DNA of 64,000 nt from Planctomycetota bacterium (GTDB taxonomy: Bacteria > Planctomycetota > UBA1135): positions 62,001-126,000 of the forward strand of contig JASMMA010000004.1 in NCBI GenBank assembly GCA_030748415.1, written 5' to 3'. Position numbers and translations under genes: made by a program. The first letter of the stretch is position 1; every line of letters starts with the position of its first letter. Shown here piece by piece: positions 16,986-24,988 of the stretch. Under the pieces are notes generated by a model, which was not told the origin of the DNA, did not search any database, and saw only the letters and a list, made by a program, of their open reading frames with translations.

Positions 16986-18362
16986 TCAAAGTGAATGAGC
17001 TTCGAAGAGAGGGCACCAGAAGGTGTATTCATTCGGTGGCACTAATGGTTGATTAAGGTCATTTGCGAGCACATTCCACGCGGGGGACCCAATTTCTTTT
17101 GATGAATCCGGCGACCAAAAGGCCCAAGTATTGAGGTGCCACCGAATGAACTGCTTGAGGCGGTCGTCATGGGACGAAAAATCGGTGCTGTAAAGAACTG
17201 GTGGAGTGTCATTCGCCCAGCCATAAGAGCTTCGCTCAGAGAGTTGTCGGGAACTTTGCAGCCAACTAGAATCTTTTTGGATAGATTGGGAGAGGGTACC
17301 TAGGATCAATGTGCACGGAATAAGCAAAACGACCAGGCTACCTAGTCGTGTGCGCCATATTTTGGACCGTGCTTCAAAGTCTTCCCTCCAGAGAGCCGAA
17401 AAAAGAAGTGCGACTGCGGGCCACGCCGCGAAGAGGTAACGGGACCCTTCCCGATGGGCGATGGCTGCGCCCACATAGACGAGGGCAATCCACCAAATGC
17501 AAAGAGGAACCTCTGGTCGCATCCGCATGAGGCGATTAGGGAGCCTCCAGAGAATCAAAATACCCCAGGGAAGTGAGTAGAGCCCAAGGCGGGTTGCGTA
17601 GTAGGACCAAGTGTTGCCGGTTTCGGGGTGTGGGGCGGTCCCTTGGAGCGAGGAGAGAACTTGGTCATGTAAATAGCTCGCCCAAAAACCAGTTCCATCC
17701 CCTTGAAGTTGATGGAAAAGGTCAAAGGCGAAAGCCAAAGTGATTCCTAAAACCCCAGCCGACAGAACTCGCCGCATGGGGCGGCGGTGCCCCACTCGAG
17801 CGTCTGCAATCCATAGGAGGGGAACGAGGAAACCGAAAATACCTCGTGTCAGAAGTGCACCACCAAAAAAGAGCCCACCCAGGATTGCCCCGCGCCGCCG
17901 GCGGGCCCGCAAGGATTCCACTGCGGCGCAAACACATGCGGCGAAAGGGATTTCCAACCCCGCGCGCAGGCTGTACTTGAGAACAGGGAGAGTGAGCAGA
18001 AGGGCCAGAACAGCCAGAGCACCCGAGCCGCGCCGCCCCCCGGCCAATCGCCAGATGGCAGCCGTCAGAAGTCCCAGCCACCAAAGAGTTGAAAGGTGGG
18101 GGGCGGAAGTAGCATTAAAACCAGTGGCGAACTTCTGAAAAAGCGCCCCAAGCCAGAGAGCGCCCGGCGGGTTTTCGCGAAAGAATTCGACCCCACCCTT
18201 GTGCGCCCAAGTGGGGGCGGCCCAGTTCCCAGTTTCAGCGATTTCCCGAGACATCGCCGCATAAAGGCAGGAGTCTCCATCGGTCAGGATGGGTGTGGCC
18301 ACCAGGAGCCAGGCGCTTCCAAGCGCCATCGCCAAAACCGCGGCAATCCGATGCATCCGCAT
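16986..18362 (-). CDS. Glycosyltransferase family 39 / ArnT-like membrane protein
   Basis: About 458 residues with 10 or more hydrophobic segments. The first extracytoplasmic loop has DGDSCLYAAMSREIAETGNW, where ArnT/PMT proteins have an acidic DExx(Y)A motif, then GALWLGALFQKF. These enzymes transfer sugars from polyprenyl-phosphate carriers to lipid A or proteins on the periplasmic face. I start at the ATG at 18362: a -10 hexamer (TACGAT) lies 6 nt upstream. The more upstream ATG at 18386 would place the start inside the divergent esterase gene. Acceptor unknown. Confidence 0.8.
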   Translation of the reverse strand: MRMHRIAAVLAMALGSAWLLVATPILTDGDSCLYAAMSREIAETGNWAAPTWAHKGGVEFFRENPPGALWLGALFQKFATGFNATSAPHLSTLWWLGLLTAAIWRLAGGRRGSGALAVLALLLTLPVLKYSLRAGLEIPFAACVCAAVESLRARRRRGAILGGLFFGGALLTRGIFGFLVPLLWIADARVGHRRPMRRVLSAGVLGITLAFAFDLFHQLQGDGTGFWASYLHDQVLSSLQGTAPHPETGNTWSYYATRLGLYSLPWGILILWRLPNRLMRMRPEVPLCIWWIALVYVGAAIAHREGSRYLFAAWPAVALLFSALWREDFEARSKIWRTRLGSLVVLLIPCTLILGTLSQSIQKDSSWLQSSRQLSERSSYGWANDTPPVLYSTDFSSHDDRLKQFIRWHLNTWAFWSPDSSKEIGSPAWNVLANDLNQPLVPPNEYTFWCPLFEAHSL

Positions 18363-18368
18363 GGGAGC

Positions 18369-18374
18369 ATCGTA
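18369..18374 (-). promoter_or_regulatory. Candidate -10 element for the GT39 gene
   Basis: On the minus strand, TACGAT ends 6 nt before the ATG at 18362. It overlaps the plus-strand -10 of the divergent esterase gene by two bases, so the two promoters probably interfere. Confidence 0.45.
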
Positions 18375-18378
18375 TCCT
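18373..18378 (+). promoter_or_regulatory. Candidate -10 element for the esterase gene
   Basis: TATCCT ends 6 nt before the ATG at 18385. Confidence 0.5.
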
Positions 18379-18384
18379 TTCGAC

Positions 18385-20853
18385 ATGTTGCTTTCCCTTT
18401 TCCTTGCTTCTTCCCTCTGTTCTTGGGACCTTCGCGAAGACGCCAGTCAGGATTTAGTGGTGCGAGACTGGCTCGCCTTGGAAGCCGTAGATGGTCGGGG
18501 TCGGCGGCCTTTTCGCCCAGATTCGGTGTTCGCGCGGCACTTATTAAATCCTGAATCCTCACCCCCTTCATTGGGCGATACCGTGAGGGGCGAACTTGGT
18601 GATTCTGTTTGGGTTGAGGCAAGCGCAGATGAAAGTGGTAACTTTTCATCACCAAATGGAGCGGCTTGGGCATATGCAGAGTTGAAGTTGGAGCGCCCCC
18701 AAATTGTCTTGGCAAACCTTCAAGGTGCATCGACTTTCTTTCTCAATGGCGACGCCTTCACCGGGGACCCCTATCGCTTTGGCTATCGAGGCGTACCGGT
18801 CTCCCTTCGAAAAGGAGTGAACCATCTCTTTGTCACCGGCACTCGGGGCAACTTTCAGCTTGTCTTTCATCAGCGCCCCACGAAATTGGTGCTTGCTGAT
18901 TGGACCAGCATAACTCCCCACCTCTTGGCGGGCGGAGCCGTGGGTGGCGAGGCATCGATTGCCCTGATGAACTTAAGCGAGGAACGCATTCCCCTCCTTT
19001 ATGTTGTGGCTGGCGGGGTTGGACCATTTGCGCGGCGGCGATCTTTGATTCCGTGGGGCTTGGAGCCACTTGGAGTGACTCGTGTCCCCGTGGAGTTGAT
19101 GGCTCGTGATGGGCATCCCTTGCCTGAGAATCCTGAAACTCAAAAACTCTACTTGAGCTTGGGCGGTGCAAATAATGAAGATGCCCAAGTTCAATGGTTA
19201 GACATTGGCATGAAAAAACCAAGCCAAGCTCATTTGCAAACATTTCGATCAGAAATCGATTCCACTGTTCAGCAATTTGGATTGGTGCCGCCGGCTGATG
19301 ACCCCAACATGGAGGGGGAGCGAGGATTGGTGATTTCCCTGCACGGCGCTTCAGTCAAACCTATGAATCAAGCCAATTGCTTTACTCCAAAGAAAGAATG
19401 GTGGATTGCATGCCCAACGAACCGGTCCCCCTACGGTTTTGATTGGCAAGATTGGGGCCGGCGGGATGCCTATGAAGTGCGCGATTTGATGCTCGACCGA
19501 TTTGATTTACCTCGAGAAAAGGTTGCCCTGACCGGTCATTCGATGGGTGGTCACGGGACCTGGCACCTAGCAGTGAATGACCCCGACGCATGGTGCGCGG
19601 TGGCCCCTTCTGCTGGCTGGTGTTCTTTTGACACTTATGGTTCGAGGCCGGAGGGCAGCCTTCGCGAACTTTGGCATCAAGCTGATGGCGCCTCCGATAC
19701 TTTGGGCTTGCTCTCCAATCTCAAGGACAAGCCACTTTTTATTCTTCATGGAGAAGCGGATGACAATGTCCCCGCAAGTGAAGCCGAAAGGATGATGGAG
19801 GCTTGTAAAGAGCGTGGAATTGAATTCGAATCCCATATTGAACCTGGTGCGGGCCACTGGTGGGGGAATCAATGCATGGATTGGCCTGGCATTTTCGAAA
19901 CCTTCGCTGGCCAAGCTATTCCCCAATCTCCTCTCCAGCTGGATTTCCGTACCGCCGATCCGGGCATTGACTCCACCCACCATTGGGTGACGGTTGAGCA
20001 GCCCCTCCATTACGGAGAACAATCACATTTGTCCGGAAAGCGCAGCCAAGATGGAACAAGAGTCACTCTCAAGACGGAAAATGTGAGGTGTTTTCAGGTT
20101 TCCCTCCCTTTGAGGGGCGCCATCATCGACCAACAGGAGTTTTCCACAATTGAGTCGAATCCCCATGGAGTCTGGTTCGTACGGTCCGAAGCGACCGAAA
20201 CATCGAAAGGTGGACCTTGGGAGTTGAGGTACGGAGGCCCTCCGAGCTCTGAAAAGAACCCCCTCCGCACGGGGCCATTCAAGCGAGCATTTGATAAGAG
20301 CTTTGTTCTTGTTTATGGCACTCATGGTTCTGCCAGTGAATCAGCGGAACTCCTTGCGCGCGCCCGTTATGACTCCGAACTTTGGTTTTATCGGGCAAGC
20401 GGCCATGCCCGGCTCTGCTCCGATCGCGAATTTCTTGACCCCGAACACGAGGAAGATTTCAGTAACCGAAATGTCATCCTTTACGGGAACTCCTCAAACA
20501 ATGCTGCTTGGGATACCGTCCTCGCCGATCTTGCTCCCATCCAAGTCACCCGGAATAGAATCCGCCTCGACGGCCAAACTTGGGAAGGCGACGACCTAGC
20601 AGCAACCTTTGTCCTTCCCAGGAAGGGGGAGCATCAAACTCTTGTAGGTGCTTTTGCTAGCACGGGCACCCTTGGCGCTCGCCTCGGCTACACCTTGGCG
20701 CCCTTTGTTTCGGGTGTAGGCTACCCAGACTATGCTGTTTTTGATTCCGATGTCTTGTCTAAGGGCGACGACGCCATTCTCGCGGCTGGATGGTGGAATC
20801 ATGAGTGGGACTTGGGAATTTTGAAGGGTTTTGAAGAAGCAGGAAAGGAGTAG
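18385..20853 (+). CDS. Secreted alpha/beta-hydrolase (prolyl-oligopeptidase/esterase type)
   Basis: About 822 residues from the ATG at 18385, with signal peptide MLLSLFLASSLCS. Residues about 40-250 are beta-rich and non-catalytic. The alpha/beta-hydrolase domain carries GHS386MGG (nucleophile), HGEADDNVP with the Asp at about 459, and GAGH491WWG, a complete triad in the order of the S9/esterase families. Residues about 520-820 form further beta domains ending in a region like peptidase-associated modules (LAATFVLPRKG...). Probably exported, acting on a polymer ester or oligopeptide. The substrate is not predictable. Divergent from GT39, with start codons only 22 nt apart. Confidence 0.82.
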   Translation: MLLSLFLASSLCSWDLREDASQDLVVRDWLALEAVDGRGRRPFRPDSVFARHLLNPESSPPSLGDTVRGELGDSVWVEASADESGNFSSPNGAAWAYAELKLERPQIVLANLQGASTFFLNGDAFTGDPYRFGYRGVPVSLRKGVNHLFVTGTRGNFQLVFHQRPTKLVLADWTSITPHLLAGGAVGGEASIALMNLSEERIPLLYVVAGGVGPFARRRSLIPWGLEPLGVTRVPVELMARDGHPLPENPETQKLYLSLGGANNEDAQVQWLDIGMKKPSQAHLQTFRSEIDSTVQQFGLVPPADDPNMEGERGLVISLHGASVKPMNQANCFTPKKEWWIACPTNRSPYGFDWQDWGRRDAYEVRDLMLDRFDLPREKVALTGHSMGGHGTWHLAVNDPDAWCAVAPSAGWCSFDTYGSRPEGSLRELWHQADGASDTLGLLSNLKDKPLFILHGEADDNVPASEAERMMEACKERGIEFESHIEPGAGHWWGNQCMDWPGIFETFAGQAIPQSPLQLDFRTADPGIDSTHHWVTVEQPLHYGEQSHLSGKRSQDGTRVTLKTENVRCFQVSLPLRGAIIDQQEFSTIESNPHGVWFVRSEATETSKGGPWELRYGGPPSSEKNPLRTGPFKRAFDKSFVLVYGTHGSASESAELLARARYDSELWFYRASGHARLCSDREFLDPEHEEDFSNRNVILYGNSSNNAAWDTVLADLAPIQVTRNRIRLDGQTWEGDDLAATFVLPRKGEHQTLVGAFASTGTLGARLGYTLAPFVSGVGYPDYAVFDSDVLSKGDDAILAAGWWNHEWDLGILKGFEEAGKE

Positions 20854-20865
20854 AATCTCCGTCCC

Positions 20866-22416
20866 ATGACTGCTTCCTCTCCCGCGATTGACCTCTCCTT
20901 TCTTGATGAACTTTGCCTCACTGGTGTCCAGAGTGGTGCCTACTGTGGCGAATGGCTGGAATGTTCCGGTTCCGAGTTGGCTGTTTATAGCCCGGCTACG
21001 GGCGAGCAAATTGGATCGATTCAGCAAGCGAATGCAGCGGATTACGAAAAAACCGCCCAGACTGCCCACGAGGCTTTCTTGAAATGGCGCGAACTGCCAG
21101 CACCTCAGCGAGGTGAGTATGTTCGCTTGATTGGGGAAGAATTTCGCAAATACAAGGAACCTCTTGGGAAACTGGTTTCCTGGGAAATGGGAAAAATCCT
21201 TCAAGAAGGTTTAGGTGAAGTCCAAGAGGCCATTGATATTGCTGATTTTGCCGTGGGCCAATCCCGCATGCTTTATGGCTTGTCTATGCATTCGGAACGT
21301 TCGCAACATGCGATGCGTGAGCAATGGCATCCCCTGGGCGTTGTTGGTGTAATTTCTGCGTTTAACTTTCCAGCTGCTGTTTGGGCATGGAACTCCATGC
21401 TTGCCATGATTTGTGGGGATTCCACTTTGTGGAAGCCGAGTTCAAAGACACCCTTGACTGCAATCGCAATGACCAAGGTTGCGGCTCGTGTATTAGAGCC
21501 TGCTGGTTGGGGAGCGGTTTGTTCCTTAGTTGTTGGCCGTGGTTCTGAAGTTGGCGAGATTCTTCTCAATGACAAACGAGTTCCTTTGGTTTCTGCAACG
21601 GGTTCTTGCTCCATGGGCAAGCATGTTGCTGAAACTTTGGCCTCTCGTTATGGCCGAACAATTTTGGAGCTGGGCGGCAACAACGCAGTTGTGGTAATGG
21701 AAGATGCCGACCTAGAAATGGCAGCCCGAGCAATCATGTTTGGAGCTGTTGGAACCGCTGGCCAGCGTTGTACTTCAACTCGCCGCGTTCTGGTTCACAA
21801 AGATGTGCGAGAACAATTGGTTGAGCGCTTGCAAGAAATGTATGCAGCCGTCTCCATTGGAAACCCACTCGAAGATGGAACCTTGATGGGCCCCATGATT
21901 GACCAAGGTGCTTGTGATGATGTCCTTAACGCAATTGAAGAAGTGAAAAAGCAGGGCGGAGAAATCCTATGTGGTGGTGAGCAAATCAAACCCGAAGGTT
22001 GCGAGGGTGGCTTTTATCTGACTCCTGCAATCGCAACAGCCGACAACTCTTGGCAAATTGTTCAGGATGAAACATTTGGCCCCTTGCTTTACATCATGGA
22101 AGTCGATGATCTCGACCACGCCATTCAAATTCATAATGATGTTCCACAAGGATTGAGCTCTTCCATCTTTACCCTGAACATGCGAAAGGCGGAACGCTTC
22201 TTGTCTGCTGCAGGCTCGGATTGCGGAATCGCAAATGTCAACATCGGAACTTCGGGTGCGGAGATTGGTGGTGCCTTTGGTGGCGAAAAGGAAACAGGTG
22301 GTGGCCGCGAGTCGGGCTCTGATTCCTGGAAGGCATACATGCGCCGTCAAACCAATACGGTCAACTGGGGAGATGAGCTGCCGCTTGCGCAGGGCATTTC
22401 CTTTGATGTAGAGTAA
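20866..22416 (+). CDS. Aldehyde dehydrogenase, ALDH7 (antiquitin / alpha-aminoadipic semialdehyde dehydrogenase) type
   Basis: 516 residues of the NAD(P)+-dependent aldehyde dehydrogenase superfamily. Catalytic Cys in GTAGQRCTSTRR, Glu in LELGGNN, and cofactor site FNFPAAVWAWNSMLA. The C-terminal stretch AEIGGAFGGEKETGGGRESG followed by SDSWKAYMRR and LPLAQGI is characteristic of ALDH7 (antiquitin/AmaB), which oxidises alpha-aminoadipic semialdehyde (piperideine-6-carboxylate) in lysine catabolism. No other lysine-degradation gene is adjacent. A TAGAAT hexamer formed by the upstream stop lies 9 nt before the ATG. Confidence 0.9.
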   Translation: MTASSPAIDLSFLDELCLTGVQSGAYCGEWLECSGSELAVYSPATGEQIGSIQQANAADYEKTAQTAHEAFLKWRELPAPQRGEYVRLIGEEFRKYKEPLGKLVSWEMGKILQEGLGEVQEAIDIADFAVGQSRMLYGLSMHSERSQHAMREQWHPLGVVGVISAFNFPAAVWAWNSMLAMICGDSTLWKPSSKTPLTAIAMTKVAARVLEPAGWGAVCSLVVGRGSEVGEILLNDKRVPLVSATGSCSMGKHVAETLASRYGRTILELGGNNAVVVMEDADLEMAARAIMFGAVGTAGQRCTSTRRVLVHKDVREQLVERLQEMYAAVSIGNPLEDGTLMGPMIDQGACDDVLNAIEEVKKQGGEILCGGEQIKPEGCEGGFYLTPAIATADNSWQIVQDETFGPLLYIMEVDDLDHAIQIHNDVPQGLSSSIFTLNMRKAERFLSAAGSDCGIANVNIGTSGAEIGGAFGGEKETGGGRESGSDSWKAYMRRQTNTVNWGDELPLAQGISFDVE

Positions 22417-22432
22417 GTTCCTAGATTTCTGC

Positions 22433-22438
22433 TAGGCT
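22433..22438 (+). promoter_or_regulatory. Candidate -10 element placed for leaderless transcription
   Basis: TGC-TAGGCT (extended -10) ends 6 nt before the ATG at 22445. A GGAGG also lies in that 6-nt gap, so a conventional leader from further upstream cannot be excluded. Confidence 0.4.
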
Positions 22439-22444
22439 GGAGGA

Positions 22445-23884
22445 ATGAAGAATTCCCTCCTTGGCCTTGTTCTGATGATTGTTGCGCTTAGCGGTTCCAA
22501 TGCCGCGCATGCTCAATCCAGTTATGTTTGGAATCAGACAACCCTTACGGGGAACAATCTCCAGGCGGACTTTGGCCATCTTGTTGCCCATCCGACTGAC
22601 CCCAATGTAATTTACTTATGCACGATGAGCCCACTGGATCCCGTGACTGGCACCCCTGGCCCTGCTGATGGGATTTGGAAGAGTTCAGACTTAGGAAATA
22701 CATGGAGCGTACTGAGCGACTCGGTGATGTCCCCCGATTACAGCATTCTTGGACTTGCAATAAGTACTTCAGCTCAGGATACCCTTTATGTTTCCACGAA
22801 AGAACATGGTGTGTTTAAGTCCCTGGATGGTGGCCTAAGTTGGGCGGCTGTAAATAATGGGCTTCCTTTCCCCAACGCAAATCACTCAGGGGTTGCCATT
22901 GCAGTTGATCCAACGGATGCGAATAAAGTTTATGTGAGCGTTGCTCAAACTGATGGCTTAGACATTTTCAATCTTTCCCCGGACCACCCAGGCTTTTATT
23001 GGAGCCACGATGGAGGTGCTTCATGGCAGTCCAATAACAGTGGTCTTCCCTCTCGCTACGACAACATTGCAGATGGAAATTCTCGAACAGCAGTTCCTTC
23101 GAGCATTGTCGTTCTACCGCAATCGCCAAACTATGTATTGCTTGGTATGGCCGAAATCCATGTGAATACAGTTCTTCTGTTTGGTAGCAAAACTGCTAAG
23201 ACGAGTGGAAAAGTTTTCTACAGCTCGAATTTCGGAAATGGAACTTTCACTGAGGCCAGTTCTGGCCTTCCGACCAATATCAAGCAAGGTGTTAACTTGG
23301 GAACGAGTGTTGCCAGGATTTCCTCATCTATCATGATGCTAAGTCATTCTACCGGTAGTTCCATTGATGTCTGGTCCACTCACACTGGGCTCACTTTTGA
23401 CTTGGATCTCATTGGGAACGCTCTCGTTGTGAATCGAGGGCAGGGTGCATTCTTTACGAAAAACGGAAATTGGCAAGCGCGGAATGCTGGCCTGCCTTAC
23501 ATTTCTTCCTGGACTGCGCCGCCCACGGCAGGTGGGGCCACCGTGAAATTTACCGACTGCACCTCAGTGGGCACAGTTGCTGTTGGAGCTGGAAACTCTG
23601 AGAACGCAGTTCTGTTGGGTTCGATTGGCACAGATCAGGGCAATAGCTCAGCCAACAATGCCAAGGTTTACGCATCGCTGGATTCGGCAAGCACGGCTTG
23701 GATTGGGAATTGGGACTCCGGGCTGGATGTATCTCCAACCCTGGGATATTCTTCCGCCAATGCCGCAGGGATTACTTTCAATGCTGACATGAGTTATGCC
23801 TTTGCAACCGTCCGGTGGGGAGATCCCAGCACCACGACTCCTCTTGTTGCAGATGATGGTGTGTATCGGGTGAAGCTCCGCTAA
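22445..23884 (+). CDS. Secreted BNR/Asp-box (sortilin/VPS10-like) beta-propeller protein
   Basis: 479 residues. Signal peptide MKNSLLGLVLMIVALSGSNAAHAQ. Several Asp-box repeats S-x-D-x-G-x-x-W are visible: KSSDLGNTWSVL, KSLDGGLSWAAV, WSHDGGASWQSN, with intervening HPTDPNVIYL and DPTDANKVYV, as in sialidase-like and photosystem-assembly-like propellers. No sialidase catalytic residues are evident, so a binding or structural role outside the cytoplasm is likelier. It lacks the C-terminal domain shared by other secreted proteins here. Flanked by ALDH7 and ychF, with no functional link. Confidence 0.82.
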   Translation: MKNSLLGLVLMIVALSGSNAAHAQSSYVWNQTTLTGNNLQADFGHLVAHPTDPNVIYLCTMSPLDPVTGTPGPADGIWKSSDLGNTWSVLSDSVMSPDYSILGLAISTSAQDTLYVSTKEHGVFKSLDGGLSWAAVNNGLPFPNANHSGVAIAVDPTDANKVYVSVAQTDGLDIFNLSPDHPGFYWSHDGGASWQSNNSGLPSRYDNIADGNSRTAVPSSIVVLPQSPNYVLLGMAEIHVNTVLLFGSKTAKTSGKVFYSSNFGNGTFTEASSGLPTNIKQGVNLGTSVARISSSIMMLSHSTGSSIDVWSTHTGLTFDLDLIGNALVVNRGQGAFFTKNGNWQARNAGLPYISSWTAPPTAGGATVKFTDCTSVGTVAVGAGNSENAVLLGSIGTDQGNSSANNAKVYASLDSASTAWIGNWDSGLDVSPTLGYSSANAAGITFNADMSYAFATVRWGDPSTTTPLVADDGVYRVKLR

Positions 23885-23898
23885 AATACTCGGCTACC

Positions 23899-24981
23899 AT
23901 GGCCGTCTCTTGTGGAATTGTCGGACTTCCAAATGTTGGAAAGTCCACCATCTTCTCTGCTTTCTCCGCCGCTCAGGCCGAAGTGGGGAACTTTCCTTTT
24001 TGTACCATCGAGCCCAATATGGCGGTGGTCGAGGTCCCCGATGAACGCCTAAAGGTGATTCACTCCCACATTGAAACCGACCGCGTGTTGCCGGCGGTTG
24101 TGCAAGTCGTGGATATCGCTGGCCTGGTTAAAGGGGCCTCCGAAGGCGAAGGGATGGGGAACCAGTTTCTTGGGAATATTAAGGAGTGTTCCGCAATCAT
24201 GCATGTGGTCCGTTGTTTCGAAGGTGACAAAGTGCTTCGCGAAGAACCGGTGGATCCAGTTGGAGATATTGAGGTCATTGAATTGGAACTTGCCCTCGCC
24301 GATTTGGCCACGGTTAGGCGAGCTTGTGAACGATGTGCAAAAAAAGCGCGAGTGGATAAAGATGCCGCCGCTGAACTAGCCGTGTACCAAAAGGCGGAGG
24401 CTATTCTGGAGCAGGGCCAGCAACTCCGTTCAGCGGAATGGTCAAAAGAAGAGCGCCAAACTTTGAAGCCACTTTGTCCTCTCACCATTAAGCCCGTTCT
24501 CTATGTTGCAAATGTTGCAGACGATGATCTAGATGGCGAATCCCTTCACGCACAAGCAGTTTCCGAGCACGCTTCTGAGAACGGTAGTGAGTGGATTCCT
24601 ATTTGTGGAGATATTGAACACGAACTTCGCCGCATGGACGGAGAAGAAAAAGAAATGTTCATGGAAGAACTTGGCGTGAAAGAACTCGGGTTGGGTCGGC
24701 TTTCTAAGGCTGTTTACACTCTGCTGGGTCTCCAAACTTACTTTACAGCTGGTGAAATCGAAATCCGAGCCTGGACCATTCACTCAGGGGACACTGCCCC
24801 AGTTGCTGCGGGCGTGATTCACACGGACTTTCAACAAAAGTTTATCCGTGCCCAAATCTATGGGGTCGCCGATTTAGCGGAGCATGGTTCCGAGGCCGCC
24901 GTAAAGGCTGCTGGGAAACTGCGCACAGAGGGAAAGGATTATGTAATGCGCGATGGAGATATCGCCCACTTCCTAATTTAG
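23899..24981 (+). CDS. ychF: YchF-type Obg-family ATPase
   Basis: 360 residues of the universally conserved YchF/OLA1 family, a ribosome-associated ATPase linked to translation and redox stress. The N-terminus has the P-loop GLPNVGKSTIFSAFSAAQAEVGNFPF, VDIAGLVKGASEGEGMGNQFL (switch II) and NVADD in the place of NKxD, which explains the family's ATP rather than GTP preference. The C-terminal TGS-like domain ends with FIRAQIYGVADL and EGKDYVMRDGDIAHFLI. Normal length. It converges on the subtilase gene with a 7-nt gap. Confidence 0.95.
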   Translation: MAVSCGIVGLPNVGKSTIFSAFSAAQAEVGNFPFCTIEPNMAVVEVPDERLKVIHSHIETDRVLPAVVQVVDIAGLVKGASEGEGMGNQFLGNIKECSAIMHVVRCFEGDKVLREEPVDPVGDIEVIELELALADLATVRRACERCAKKARVDKDAAAELAVYQKAEAILEQGQQLRSAEWSKEERQTLKPLCPLTIKPVLYVANVADDDLDGESLHAQAVSEHASENGSEWIPICGDIEHELRRMDGEEKEMFMEELGVKELGLGRLSKAVYTLLGLQTYFTAGEIEIRAWTIHSGDTAPVAAGVIHTDFQQKFIRAQIYGVADLAEHGSEAAVKAAGKLRTEGKDYVMRDGDIAHFLI

Positions 24982-24988
24982 TTTTCTG

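Noticed and set aside
18363..18386. ATG at 18386 as the GT39 start
   Set aside because: It lies on the complement of the esterase start codon and adds eight non-conserved residues; the ATG at 18362 has a well-placed -10 hexamer.
24060..24488. 142-codon antisense open frame over ychF
   Set aside because: Lies opposite a universally conserved gene; Ser/Arg-rich composition typical of a complementary frame.
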